From: JBBDQZ01 sp040905705 | Lineage (GTDB): Bacteria; Bacteroidota; Rhodothermia; Balneolales; Natronogracilivirgulaceae | Length of the DNA stretch: 41,722 nt | NCBI GenBank assembly: GCA_040905705.1 | Contig: JBBDQZ010000025.1 | Coordinates: 1 to 41,722, forward strand | Direction: 5' to 3' | In this document: piece by piece, positions 8,288 through 16,140 of the stretch | Layout: every line of letters begins with the position of its first letter | Numbering within the stretch: position 1 is the first letter of the stretch | Position numbers and translations under genes: made by a program | Notes under the pieces: model-generated | Told to the model about the DNA's origin: nothing | Database searches by the model: none | The model's input: the letters and a program-made list of their open reading frames with translations, nothing else

Positions 8288-8491
8288 TTGCCCCCTATTG
8301 TGCATCCGAAATCTGGAAAGAGAACCGTTATTCCCATGCATACAAAAAGCCTGCCCGAGGGGACACTCAATGCCATTCTAAAACAAGCTGAAATAGAGAA
8401 AAAAGGGGGTCAAGTGAATTTTCGGTTTACTTTTAAAGCTACTTACCGTATGTTCTTGTCTTCAAATTTCAGGGGTATGATCTGTCATTAG
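8288..8491 (+). pseudogene. hicA: C-terminal fragment of a HicA-type toxin gene
   Basis: From 8303 to 8395 the plus strand encodes HPKSGKRTVIPMH, a short linker, and LPEGTLNAILKQAEI. This is the C-terminal pattern of HicA mRNA-interferase toxins (strand ending in PxH, then a GTLxxILKQAGI helix). The N-terminal half, with the catalytic His of the GSHH region, is absent, and the frame runs on with unrelated residues to a stop at 8491. The only start available is a TTG at 8288. No HicB antitoxin gene follows. The fragment lies head to head with the epimerase fragment, and its first codons are antisense to the unrelated 5' end of that frame. Confidence 0.6.
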
Positions 8492-8596
8492 TTTTTAATA
8501 ACAATCCCGGTGAATGTCCTTTAAACAAAGGGAAAAAGGAACGTAAATTTATTATTTAGCATACAGCACAATCTTTCCAATATTTAAACCGGTGAA

Positions 8597-10069
8597 ATGC
8601 TCACATCTATCATAGTTATTCTTTATGGCCTTGGAGCTGTTATTATTACATTGTATTCCATCGGCCAGTATCATTTGATCTATTTATATCTCTCAAATTA
8701 CAAAAAAAAGCAGTCCTATCCCCGGTTGCCTGAAATGAAGGAGGAGGATCTGCCGTCTGTGACGGTCCAGATTCCGATGTTCAATGAACGGTATGTTGCC
8801 AGGGAGGTCATTGATGCCTGTGCAAAATTGAACTATCCGTCCGACCGGTTTGAAATACAAGTGCTTGATGACTCCACCGATGATACTCTTGAAATTATTC
8901 AGGAACGGGCGTCCTACTGGAACAGTAAAGGTGTCTCTGTTCAGGTACGGCACAGGGAGGAACGATGGGGATTCAAGGCAGGGGCGCTTCGCGATGGCAC
9001 TCCTTATGCCAAAGGCGATTTTATAGCGATTTTTGACGCCGATTTCCGGCCTTATCCGGATTTCCTGCTCCGGACTATACCTTATTTTGCCGATCCAAAG
9101 GTTGGGGTGGTTCAGGGGCGATGGGGGCATCTCAACCGGGATTACTCCTTTCTTACACGCGGACAAACCCTGTTGCATGACGCCTTTTTTATGATCGAAC
9201 AGCAGGCAAGGGCTTTCGCCGGCTTTTTCCTTCGATTCAACGGCACGGCCGGTATCTGGCGCAAGGAAACTATCATTGATGCCGGCGACTGGTCGGGTGA
9301 TACCCTTTCTGAAGATCTCGATCTGTGCCTTCGCGCTCAATTGAACGGGTGGAAAATTGTCTATGACAATGATGTAGTTGCCCCTGCAGAAATTCCGGTG
9401 ACCATGCTTGACCTTAAAGTGCAGCAATACCGATGGACCAAAGGGCGCGGGCAGGTGATCCGAAAGCTGCTGCCGTCATTGATGAAGGCCAAACTCCGGC
9501 CCATGGTCAAAGCGCATGCTATATTTGACCTGCTGAATGTGTTTATTATACCAGGGATACTTTTACTTGCCATTACCAGTGTTATATATATCTATTTACT
9601 CGATAGCAACCCGGTCCTTCACAGATTTCTCATTATTTTTTCCTTTGCACTAATCAATGTGGCATTGGCTCCCTGGCTGGCCTGGCTCGTCATGAGGTAC
9701 TATGGAGAAAACAATATACGTGCTACGGCAAAACAGTTTTTCAGTATTTTCCCTCCTTTTCTGATCATCATAGCAGGGATACCGTTATTCCAGTTTACCG
9801 CACTTATGGATGGTTTTTTTAACCGGAAATCTTTTTTTCACCGCACTTCCAAATACAATATTGTTGAAAAAACAGATTCGTGGCGCCAAAAAATGTATTC
9901 TCCCCGTGAAATTCCACTGCTAACCTGGTTTGAAGGCCTGGCTGCCCTTTATTTTCTGTTTGCGGTATTTTTGAATTTTTACCTGGGGACCTATGGTTTT
10001 TTGCCGTTTCATATATTACTTTTTGGTTCTTATGGCTCGGTATTTGCACTTTCCTTTGCCAAATCCTGA
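8597..10069 (+). CDS. Membrane GT2 glycosyltransferase, cellulose-synthase/CslA-like
   Basis: This 490-residue family 2 glycosyltransferase starts with one membrane helix (about 3-30). The catalytic domain has DD at 91-92 (LDDSTDD), the FDADF motif at 146-150, SED at 238-240 and the QxxRW motif Q276-R279-W280. Several membrane helices follow (about 310-405 and 440-485). This D,D,D,QxxRW set marks inverting transferases that act at the inner face of the membrane on a lipid or a growing chain, including cellulose synthase, CslA and ceramide glucosyltransferase relatives. It is the first gene of a seven-gene plus-strand run that also encodes a DES1-like desaturase, so a lipid acceptor is plausible but inferred. 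Sugar and acceptor cannot be read from the sequence. Confidence 0.85.
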   Translation: MLTSIIVILYGLGAVIITLYSIGQYHLIYLYLSNYKKKQSYPRLPEMKEEDLPSVTVQIPMFNERYVAREVIDACAKLNYPSDRFEIQVLDDSTDDTLEIIQERASYWNSKGVSVQVRHREERWGFKAGALRDGTPYAKGDFIAIFDADFRPYPDFLLRTIPYFADPKVGVVQGRWGHLNRDYSFLTRGQTLLHDAFFMIEQQARAFAGFFLRFNGTAGIWRKETIIDAGDWSGDTLSEDLDLCLRAQLNGWKIVYDNDVVAPAEIPVTMLDLKVQQYRWTKGRGQVIRKLLPSLMKAKLRPMVKAHAIFDLLNVFIIPGILLLAITSVIYIYLLDSNPVLHRFLIIFSFALINVALAPWLAWLVMRYYGENNIRATAKQFFSIFPPFLIIIAGIPLFQFTALMDGFFNRKSFFHRTSKYNIVEKTDSWRQKMYSPREIPLLTWFEGLAALYFLFAVFLNFYLGTYGFLPFHILLFGSYGSVFALSFAKS

Positions 10070-10137
10070 CACCGATTCCATTTTTACCCATATTTTGATT
10101 CCGCTATTTCCCTCTGATTTCACATGGCCCCAATGGA

Positions 10138-11304
10138 ATGATGACTGCTTGTTTTTTTGAGCTTTTACAGGGCGTAACGGTTGTGGAATGGATCCCGTGG
10201 ATTCTGATCACCATCTATGTGGTGATGATGCTGGTGCTTATGATCGGCTTATACAGGGTCTCGTACAGCCGGTATGAGTCTTCGGGAAAACCGATGCCGT
10301 CCGTATCGGTCATCGTTAGTGCAAGAAACGAAGAAAGAGATTTGCCCGGTTGTATTGAGTCTCTGTTGCGGCTCAACTACCCGCCCGGATTGCTGCAAAT
10401 TATTCTGGTCAATGACCGGTCTACCGACGGCACAGGTGCCATTATGGAAGAAACAGCGCGGCAGCATCCCGGAATTACCGTGTTGAATACCACCGAATCG
10501 GGGGCATCCCGGCTCGAAGGAAAAGCACGCGGTATTGCCCGCGGTTTTCAGGCAGCAACAGGTGAGTGGGTTGCCATCACCGATGCCGATGCTCGGGCTA
10601 ATCCGGACTGGTTGCTGCATTTATTGTACGACGTGGATGAAAACGTTGGGATGATCGGAGGCTCTCTCGTAGTGGAACCATCCGGCCTGCTCGGCAAGGC
10701 CGAGCGCATGAACTGGGGGTTTGTTCAAATGTTTAATGTGGGTATTACCGGATATGGGAAATCAATTGTCTGTGTGGGGCCCAATATGGCTATGCGTCGA
10801 TCCATTTATGAACAATCGGGCGGACTCGAACGAGCCCAATTCAGGATTGCGGAAGATCTGGCACTACATGAGATGGTGAAAACGAACGGGTATAAGATCA
10901 AAAACTATATGGATGAGCCCACCACGATCACACTGAGGCCGGTATTGTCATGGAATCATCTGTTCAGCCAGACAAAACGCTGGCTGGGAGGGGGGATGGA
11001 CAATCCTGATTATGCATTTTTACTGATCCTTGGATTTGGTGCTGCCTTCCTGTTTGGTTTATATCTCCTGTTTGGCTGGCTGCTTGGGCTTACTGCCTGG
11101 CTGGCGGTTGTATTGATAAAATCACTGACAGATATTGCTTATTTTCAATTACAAGCCCACCGGATGAAGCTCAATAGCTATACCATTTATTTTTATATTT
11201 TTGCGGTGGCCTTTGCCATCATTATGGTTTTTTTAACCCTTTCATTTATTTACAGCCGCAAAATAACCTGGAAGGGGTCCGGCTATACCATCACCTATGA
11301 TTAA
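10138..11304 (+). CDS. Membrane GT2 glycosyltransferase, ceramide-glucosyltransferase-like topology
   Basis: The 388-residue protein has one N-terminal membrane helix (about 18-40), a GT2 domain with NDRSTDGT (D93), TDAD (148-151), AED (238-240) and QTKRW (278-282), then C-terminal membrane helices at about 293-335 and 350-375. The layout of one N-terminal helix, a cytosolic domain with D,D,D,QxxRW and two or three C-terminal helices is that of processive GT2 enzymes and of ceramide glucosyltransferases. It lies 68 bases after another GT2 gene and overlaps the next gene by eight bases, so it is in the same operon. The proposed lipid acceptor is an inference from context. Confidence 0.83.
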   Translation: MMTACFFELLQGVTVVEWIPWILITIYVVMMLVLMIGLYRVSYSRYESSGKPMPSVSVIVSARNEERDLPGCIESLLRLNYPPGLLQIILVNDRSTDGTGAIMEETARQHPGITVLNTTESGASRLEGKARGIARGFQAATGEWVAITDADARANPDWLLHLLYDVDENVGMIGGSLVVEPSGLLGKAERMNWGFVQMFNVGITGYGKSIVCVGPNMAMRRSIYEQSGGLERAQFRIAEDLALHEMVKTNGYKIKNYMDEPTTITLRPVLSWNHLFSQTKRWLGGGMDNPDYAFLLILGFGAAFLFGLYLLFGWLLGLTAWLAVVLIKSLTDIAYFQLQAHRMKLNSYTIYFYIFAVAFAIIMVFLTLSFIYSRKITWKGSGYTITYD

Positions 11305-13072
11305 TCTGACATACACAAGTCATTTGAGCATGAAAGCAAGATTATTTAAGGGTACGAAAAAGATGTTTTACTACGGTTTTTCCCGTTACCCGCTGCTGTT
11401 TGTATGCGCATGTATATTAATATTCATTCTTACCATAGCGATGCCCGTCGCGAGCTGGTCCCAAACTTCTGTGGTTCCGCTGACCCACCCGGTGTATGAA
11501 TGGCTGCACTACCAGCGGGTAGCCGGACGAATTACCGCCTATCATGTGGAACTGGCACCTTATTCAAGGGCGGATATCACCGCATTTCTGAAATCCATTG
11601 AACAGAGCGACAGGCCGCTGAACAGATTTGACCGTCATACGCTTCGATCCTATCGGAAAGAGTTTGATCCGGAACTCCTTTATGACGCCTCCATTCGCAA
11701 GTCGTGGAACAGGAGAGAAGGTTTTGGGAGCAAATTGGCCGGATTATGGTTAGATCAGCCGGAGCCCTATTTATTTCGCTATTCCAATCCGGACCGCTCG
11801 CTGGAAACGTATCTGTATTACTCTCGCGGACGAGCGGAGGTAAATGCCTGGGACAACGAAGCCTGGCGCTGGGCACGGTACTATGTGAATGGAATTAACG
11901 GTTTTATAAATGCCGGGCCGCATTTCGGCTTTCATACCTATATCGATAATGTGTATGCCCTGGGTGATCAATATCTTTTAAGACTTGATCCCGAGTGGGG
12001 ATATAGCGCGGCTATAGACTGGAGGGTTCATCAAAGAGCGTCGTACTCCTATGAAGTGTTCAGCAGTTTCAGTCATGGTATGTTCAACATGGACCTGGGA
12101 AGAGGTTCTTTGGATTTCGGACCTGCTGTTTCTGATCCGTTGGTGTTTCGCAGGGAAGCTCCAAATTTCAACTGGCTTCGTTTTTCCTTCGGCAACGAAA
12201 AATTGAATCTGATGTATTTGCACGGTTCACTTCAGTCGTATGCTTCGACATCGGATATCATAGTGGATGGATCGCCGACAAGAACACGTACGGTTCCACC
12301 CCGCTGGCTGGCACTACGGAGGTTAACCATTGAGCCGTTACCACAAATCACTCTGGGCCTGTATGAAATGGTGTTCTATAGCAACCGGCAAATGGATTTA
12401 ATGTATGTAAATCCGATGGTACCCTGGTTTTTTTCTGAGTCGGATGCCGGTGATAAGGATAGGAACATGGTTGGAGCGGATCTCCGGATACGTCCGTTTC
12501 CCAACAGCGAATTATTTGGATCATTTGTTATCGATGAAATGAAAAGTTTGGGTTCGGTTGTTCGACTTGAAGATGCCCAGGTTGCCCTGAACGCAGGATT
12601 TTATCAAAACCTGCCCTTTTCTTCTCAAATAGGGGCAAGCTACACAAGGATCGACGCGTTTACGTACACGCATCGTTTCCGACTCAATGTCCATGAAATG
12701 GCCCGCCACCCGCTGGCCCACCAGATGGGCCCTAATGCTATTGAGTGGGCGTTTAAATGGACAACATGGCTACCTTTCCGTAGCCGGCTGATTGCAGAAC
12801 TGCAGTTTGTAAAAAAGGGAATGGACCCTGTCGATTCAGAGGGCAACAAGATTGAATATGTAGGTGGTGATCTGTTTAGCGATATTATTGGGGTTGGGAA
12901 ACTTTTTGAAGGTGCCGATATTCATAGGATGACATATTATAAGTTCGAAGTCCAAACCGAGCCTATAAGAGGACTTTTATTGAGCGCTCGCTTTTGGGAT
13001 CGTAAGGTCATACAGGGGGAACAGATTCAGCCTTTTCGATACGTGGATCTCCGGTTTGGATTCGGGTTTTAA
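11297..13072 (+). CDS. Outer-membrane beta-barrel protein, Wzi-like
   Basis: This 591-residue protein begins with a basic stretch and a hydrophobic segment (about 32-54) that looks like a signal peptide ending near ASWSQ. The mature part opens with PLTHPVYEWLHYQRVAGRI, a pattern seen at the start of Wzi-like capsule-assembly proteins of Bacteroidota. It then alternates aromatic and polar residues, as expected of a large barrel, and ends in GFGF with a terminal Phe, the usual outer-membrane signal. The start at 11297 overlaps the previous stop; the Met at codon 12 (MKARLFKG) is an alternative. Wzi proteins anchor capsule in enteric bacteria; here it more likely handles the product of the neighbouring glycosyltransferases. 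Confidence 0.7.
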   Translation: MINLTYTSHLSMKARLFKGTKKMFYYGFSRYPLLFVCACILIFILTIAMPVASWSQTSVVPLTHPVYEWLHYQRVAGRITAYHVELAPYSRADITAFLKSIEQSDRPLNRFDRHTLRSYRKEFDPELLYDASIRKSWNRREGFGSKLAGLWLDQPEPYLFRYSNPDRSLETYLYYSRGRAEVNAWDNEAWRWARYYVNGINGFINAGPHFGFHTYIDNVYALGDQYLLRLDPEWGYSAAIDWRVHQRASYSYEVFSSFSHGMFNMDLGRGSLDFGPAVSDPLVFRREAPNFNWLRFSFGNEKLNLMYLHGSLQSYASTSDIIVDGSPTRTRTVPPRWLALRRLTIEPLPQITLGLYEMVFYSNRQMDLMYVNPMVPWFFSESDAGDKDRNMVGADLRIRPFPNSELFGSFVIDEMKSLGSVVRLEDAQVALNAGFYQNLPFSSQIGASYTRIDAFTYTHRFRLNVHEMARHPLAHQMGPNAIEWAFKWTTWLPFRSRLIAELQFVKKGMDPVDSEGNKIEYVGGDLFSDIIGVGKLFEGADIHRMTYYKFEVQTEPIRGLLLSARFWDRKVIQGEQIQPFRYVDLRFGFGF

Positions 13073-13075
13073 TTT

Positions 13076-14230
13076 ATGAAATATACCTGCCGTACATTAT
13101 GCCTGGCATTTGCCGTCGTACTTATATCGATACCGGTATCGGGCAATAATTTCGCGCAAGCGCAACCGGCGGACAGTGTCCGGTACGGATTCCTGCCCGC
13201 TTTTTCTTATGACAGTGATAATGGCCTGTATGTCGCCCTGGAATTGCAGCGTTTTTTCTATCAGCCCGATATACAGCCTTACGGCCATTTCAGTCGAGCC
13301 AATGTCAGTTTTCGAACCATCGGTGCCTACTCGGTTTATATCGCCCGGGATCAGGTTCGCACCTTTCATACCGATATCCGTACCTGGGCCGATGCCCTGG
13401 TCTCCCGGAATTACGGAAATTACTATACAGGGGATACCTTCACGGATGGATTTTCACAATCGGCATTTGATACCACGAATTATTACCAGTTCAGCAGTTT
13501 TATGTACAATATTGGAGTGACCACCCGAATCCCGGTCAGTCCCATAAAGCAAATTCAGCGCAGTGATGTCAAATTTGGGCTTCGCGTGGTATACGAAAAG
13601 CCCTTTGATCTGGATCCGGATGGATTTATGGCTCAACGACAGCCGGTTGGGTGGAATGGAGCTGCCTATGTACTGGGAGAAACAGGCTATATCATTGAAA
13701 AGCGGGACAGTGAGTCTCTGCCCGGGACAGGATATTTCTACGGTTTTACGATAAGGGCCGCATTGCCGGGAATCAGCGCGACCCATGCCGCCTTGTTTAC
13801 GTCGGATTTCCGATGGTACCGTAATCTCACGAGGAGAGCCTCCATTCCTTATTTCATTTTTGCACAGAAAATAATGTGGGAGCACAGTATGGGAGAGGTG
13901 CCCTACTGGTTGCAACCCAACCTGGGCGGGAGCGGTGGTTTGCGGGGGTATATATGGCGGCGATTTACCTCGGATGGGCTGGTTCTGAGCATGAATGAAA
14001 TCAGAGCGGTTCTCGTTCAACTGCCCTGGTGGGATATCCGTTTGGGCCTCAATGGTTTTGTAGATGCCGGGTCGGTTTATAACCGTTCCCTTACCGAATG
14101 GGACCCGAGAATTACGTACGGATTTGCCGGTATATTTTCAGTCTCCGGATCAGAGTACTACCTCAAATATGAAATGGGATTCTCTCCGGAGGGAATCGGT
14201 ATTAATATCGGGTCAGGGTATGCATTCTGA
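13076..14230 (+). CDS. POTRA-less Omp85-superfamily outer-membrane barrel
   Basis: The 384-residue protein has a signal peptide (about 1-30, ending NFAQAQ) and goes straight into barrel-type sequence. The segment LGGSGGLRGYIWRRF near residue 280 carries the LRGY motif of the Omp85/BamA/TamA superfamily, followed by a typical MNEIRAVL strand, and the chain ends SGYAF with a terminal Phe. There is no room for POTRA domains, so it is a stand-alone surface-antigen-type barrel rather than a complete assembly factor. It starts three bases after the Wzi-like gene and overlaps the TPR gene by 11 bases. It may help insert or move a lipid or glycan at the outer membrane; that role is inferred. Confidence 0.75.
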   Translation: MKYTCRTLCLAFAVVLISIPVSGNNFAQAQPADSVRYGFLPAFSYDSDNGLYVALELQRFFYQPDIQPYGHFSRANVSFRTIGAYSVYIARDQVRTFHTDIRTWADALVSRNYGNYYTGDTFTDGFSQSAFDTTNYYQFSSFMYNIGVTTRIPVSPIKQIQRSDVKFGLRVVYEKPFDLDPDGFMAQRQPVGWNGAAYVLGETGYIIEKRDSESLPGTGYFYGFTIRAALPGISATHAALFTSDFRWYRNLTRRASIPYFIFAQKIMWEHSMGEVPYWLQPNLGGSGGLRGYIWRRFTSDGLVLSMNEIRAVLVQLPWWDIRLGLNGFVDAGSVYNRSLTEWDPRITYGFAGIFSVSGSEYYLKYEMGFSPEGIGINIGSGYAF

Positions 14231-15074
14231 TCATTACTTTGGAATCAGTATTCTGTTGGCCTTTTTCCTTCCGCTTCAGGAATCGGCAGCGAATGGGCCG
14301 GCTTTTTTCCCGGAGGCGGCCGAATGGCGGCATTCCGGCGGGACGGCTGCATCGGAAATTATGTGTCCGTACGAACTGCTGGATACAGGCATGGAAATCC
14401 GTGAAGATACAGGACGCATAGCCGAAGTCCGGTTTTATGAAAGTTTCCGGGAAAAATGCTTTCCCGACTCCCATTTTGCCGGAAATTTGGCCAACCGGTA
14501 CCTCGAAGCCAGTGAGGCGCTTAAAAACAGTGATTCCCGAAGGGAACGCCGGTGGTCGTCTGAATGGCTTCACATTGCTCACGATCTGGCCTTACACGCC
14601 ACACAGGAAGATGATTACAATTCCTTTGCTTTTGAAATGCGCGCGGCCATTTTCGCGGCAATGGCCGACAGAGCTCCGTTGTATCGGATGGCTGCTCTGG
14701 GTGACAGTGTATGGGCCTATGCCCACAAAGCCCTCGAAAGAAATGAATACAATTATGAAGCGCTGTATATTTTGGGGCGGTGGCATTATGAAGTTGCCGG
14801 ACTGCCGTGGATTGCGTCTTCCCTGCGAAACCTGCTGACTACAGGTACACAGGCATCAAATGAAAAAGCCGTATGGTATCTGGAGCGGTCCGTGGAGACG
14901 AAGCGGCAACCGGATTATGTGTACTGGCTCGGGATGGCCTATAAAAAGCTCGGCCGGCTGGACGAAGCCAGGCAGTGCATGCAGGAAGTTGCGGATGCGG
15001 ATGCTGATTCGGCATGGGATCCATCCCTGATTGAAAATGCCGCCAGGTTCCTGCGGGATGGTTTATTACATTAA
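14220..15074 (+). CDS. Secreted TPR protein resembling the RMDN family
   Basis: From the ATG at 14220 (overlapping the stop of the barrel gene) the protein has 284 residues and an N-terminal signal peptide (about 1-25). The open frame extends further left inside the barrel gene, but only this start gives a signal peptide. Residues 110-284 form helical TPR-like repeats. The segment ALYILGRWHYEVAGLPW (181-197), then SNEKAVWYLERSVE and DYVYWLGMAYKKLGRLDEA, closely follows the layout of eukaryotic RMDN (regulator of microtubule dynamics) TPR proteins, one of which, RMDN3/PTPIP51, binds phospholipid. A periplasmic lipid- or protein-binding role in this lipid-enzyme cluster is an inference. Plain TPR scaffold is the alternative. 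Confidence 0.7.
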   Translation: MHSDHYFGISILLAFFLPLQESAANGPAFFPEAAEWRHSGGTAASEIMCPYELLDTGMEIREDTGRIAEVRFYESFREKCFPDSHFAGNLANRYLEASEALKNSDSRRERRWSSEWLHIAHDLALHATQEDDYNSFAFEMRAAIFAAMADRAPLYRMAALGDSVWAYAHKALERNEYNYEALYILGRWHYEVAGLPWIASSLRNLLTTGTQASNEKAVWYLERSVETKRQPDYVYWLGMAYKKLGRLDEARQCMQEVADADADSAWDPSLIENAARFLRDGLLH

Positions 15075-15180
15075 TTAAACTTGTTCCGGATATATAGAAC
15101 CTATAAAATTTGATTTTCTGAATCATTGGACATATCACTTACTGCACCTTGACCTGTTTTTTAAAACACTATCGTTTGTT

Positions 15181-16140
15181 ATGGCATTTATTCGATCAGA
15201 TGATCCGGAACCACATGCAGGGCGTCGCAGAGAGATTCTGGAGAAACACCCGGAGATTCGGTCTCTTTCAGGACGCGAGCCGAAAACTTTCTTTTTTATT
15301 CTGCTGGTATTAGGTATTCAGACCTCCACGGCTGCCGTGGTTTCATCGCAATCGGTATGGGTCATGCTGGCCGCTGTACTGTTCATAGGTGCCTTCGCCA
15401 GTCACTCCACTTACGCGCTGATTCATGACGCCATTCATTACCTGATTTTCAAAAACGTAACAGCGAACAAATTAACCGCGATCATAGCAAATCTGATATC
15501 TGCGGTGCCATCCGCCATATCATTTAAAACCTATCACCTGAAGCATCATGCGCATCAGGGTGTTGAGGAAATGGATGCAGATTTGCCCAGAAAATGGGAA
15601 ATATGGCTTTTCAACAGGGGGTTTTTCGGTAAACTCCTGTGGATTAACTTGTATTCCCTCATACTTATGTTCCGGCCAATTGATATACGCAGTTTCAGCA
15701 CTCCTTTTGGCTGGACTTTCATAAACTTCATTGTGGTATTAGCGTATGACGCACTGATAGTGTATTTCTTTGGTATTCAAGCGCTTATGTATCTCTTGCT
15801 ATCAACATTTTTCGGATTGGGATTACATCCGGTCGGAGCCCGCTGGATACAGGAGCATTTTGTAATGCACGAAAATCAGGAGACGTACTCCTATTACGGC
15901 CCGCTTAACTATTTGGCATTCAACGTGGGCTATCACAATGAACACCATGATTTTGCAGGGATCCCCTGGAATCGGTTGCCTAAAGTTCGTGAACTTGCCC
16001 CCGAGTATTATGACACTCTTGTGTACCACACATCGTGGTCGCGGTTACTGTGGCGCTTCCTGACCGATCCCAACATTACCCTTGAGTCACGCGTCGACCG
16101 GGAGACCAGGTTTGGGTTAAAGACTCCGGTTGCTCCATGA
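15181..16140 (+). CDS. Dihydroceramide delta-4 desaturase-like membrane fatty-acid desaturase
   Basis: This 319-residue integral membrane desaturase has three histidine boxes for a di-iron centre: HDAIH (82-86), HLKHH (119-123) and HNEHH (252-256). Beyond the boxes it resembles eukaryotic DES1/DEGS dihydroceramide desaturases along its whole length: PHAGRRREILEKHPEIRSL (11-29), GLGLHPV (212-218), QETYSYYGPLNYLAFNVGY (233-251) and the tail ELAPEYYDTLVYHTSW. DEGS enzymes place a 4,5-trans double bond in the sphingoid base of dihydroceramide. Several hydrophobic stretches (about 36-75, 150-165, 178-212) fit membrane passage. It lies 106 bases after the TPR gene and its TGA overlaps the next ATG by four bases. 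Substrate is inferred from family likeness; sphingolipid-synthesis genes are not in this window. Confidence 0.88.
   Translation: MAFIRSDDPEPHAGRRREILEKHPEIRSLSGREPKTFFFILLVLGIQTSTAAVVSSQSVWVMLAAVLFIGAFASHSTYALIHDAIHYLIFKNVTANKLTAIIANLISAVPSAISFKTYHLKHHAHQGVEEMDADLPRKWEIWLFNRGFFGKLLWINLYSLILMFRPIDIRSFSTPFGWTFINFIVVLAYDALIVYFFGIQALMYLLLSTFFGLGLHPVGARWIQEHFVMHENQETYSYYGPLNYLAFNVGYHNEHHDFAGIPWNRLPKVRELAPEYYDTLVYHTSWSRLLWRFLTDPNITLESRVDRETRFGLKTPVAP

Noticed and set aside
11297..13072. S-layer or TPR protein reading of the Wzi-like gene
   Set aside because: The N-terminal HPVYEWL pattern alone is ambiguous, but the barrel-type alternation and terminal Phe favour an outer-membrane protein.
13454..14020. 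188-codon minus-strand frame antisense to the Omp85-like barrel
   Set aside because: Lies wholly inside a well-supported gene and has no family signature.
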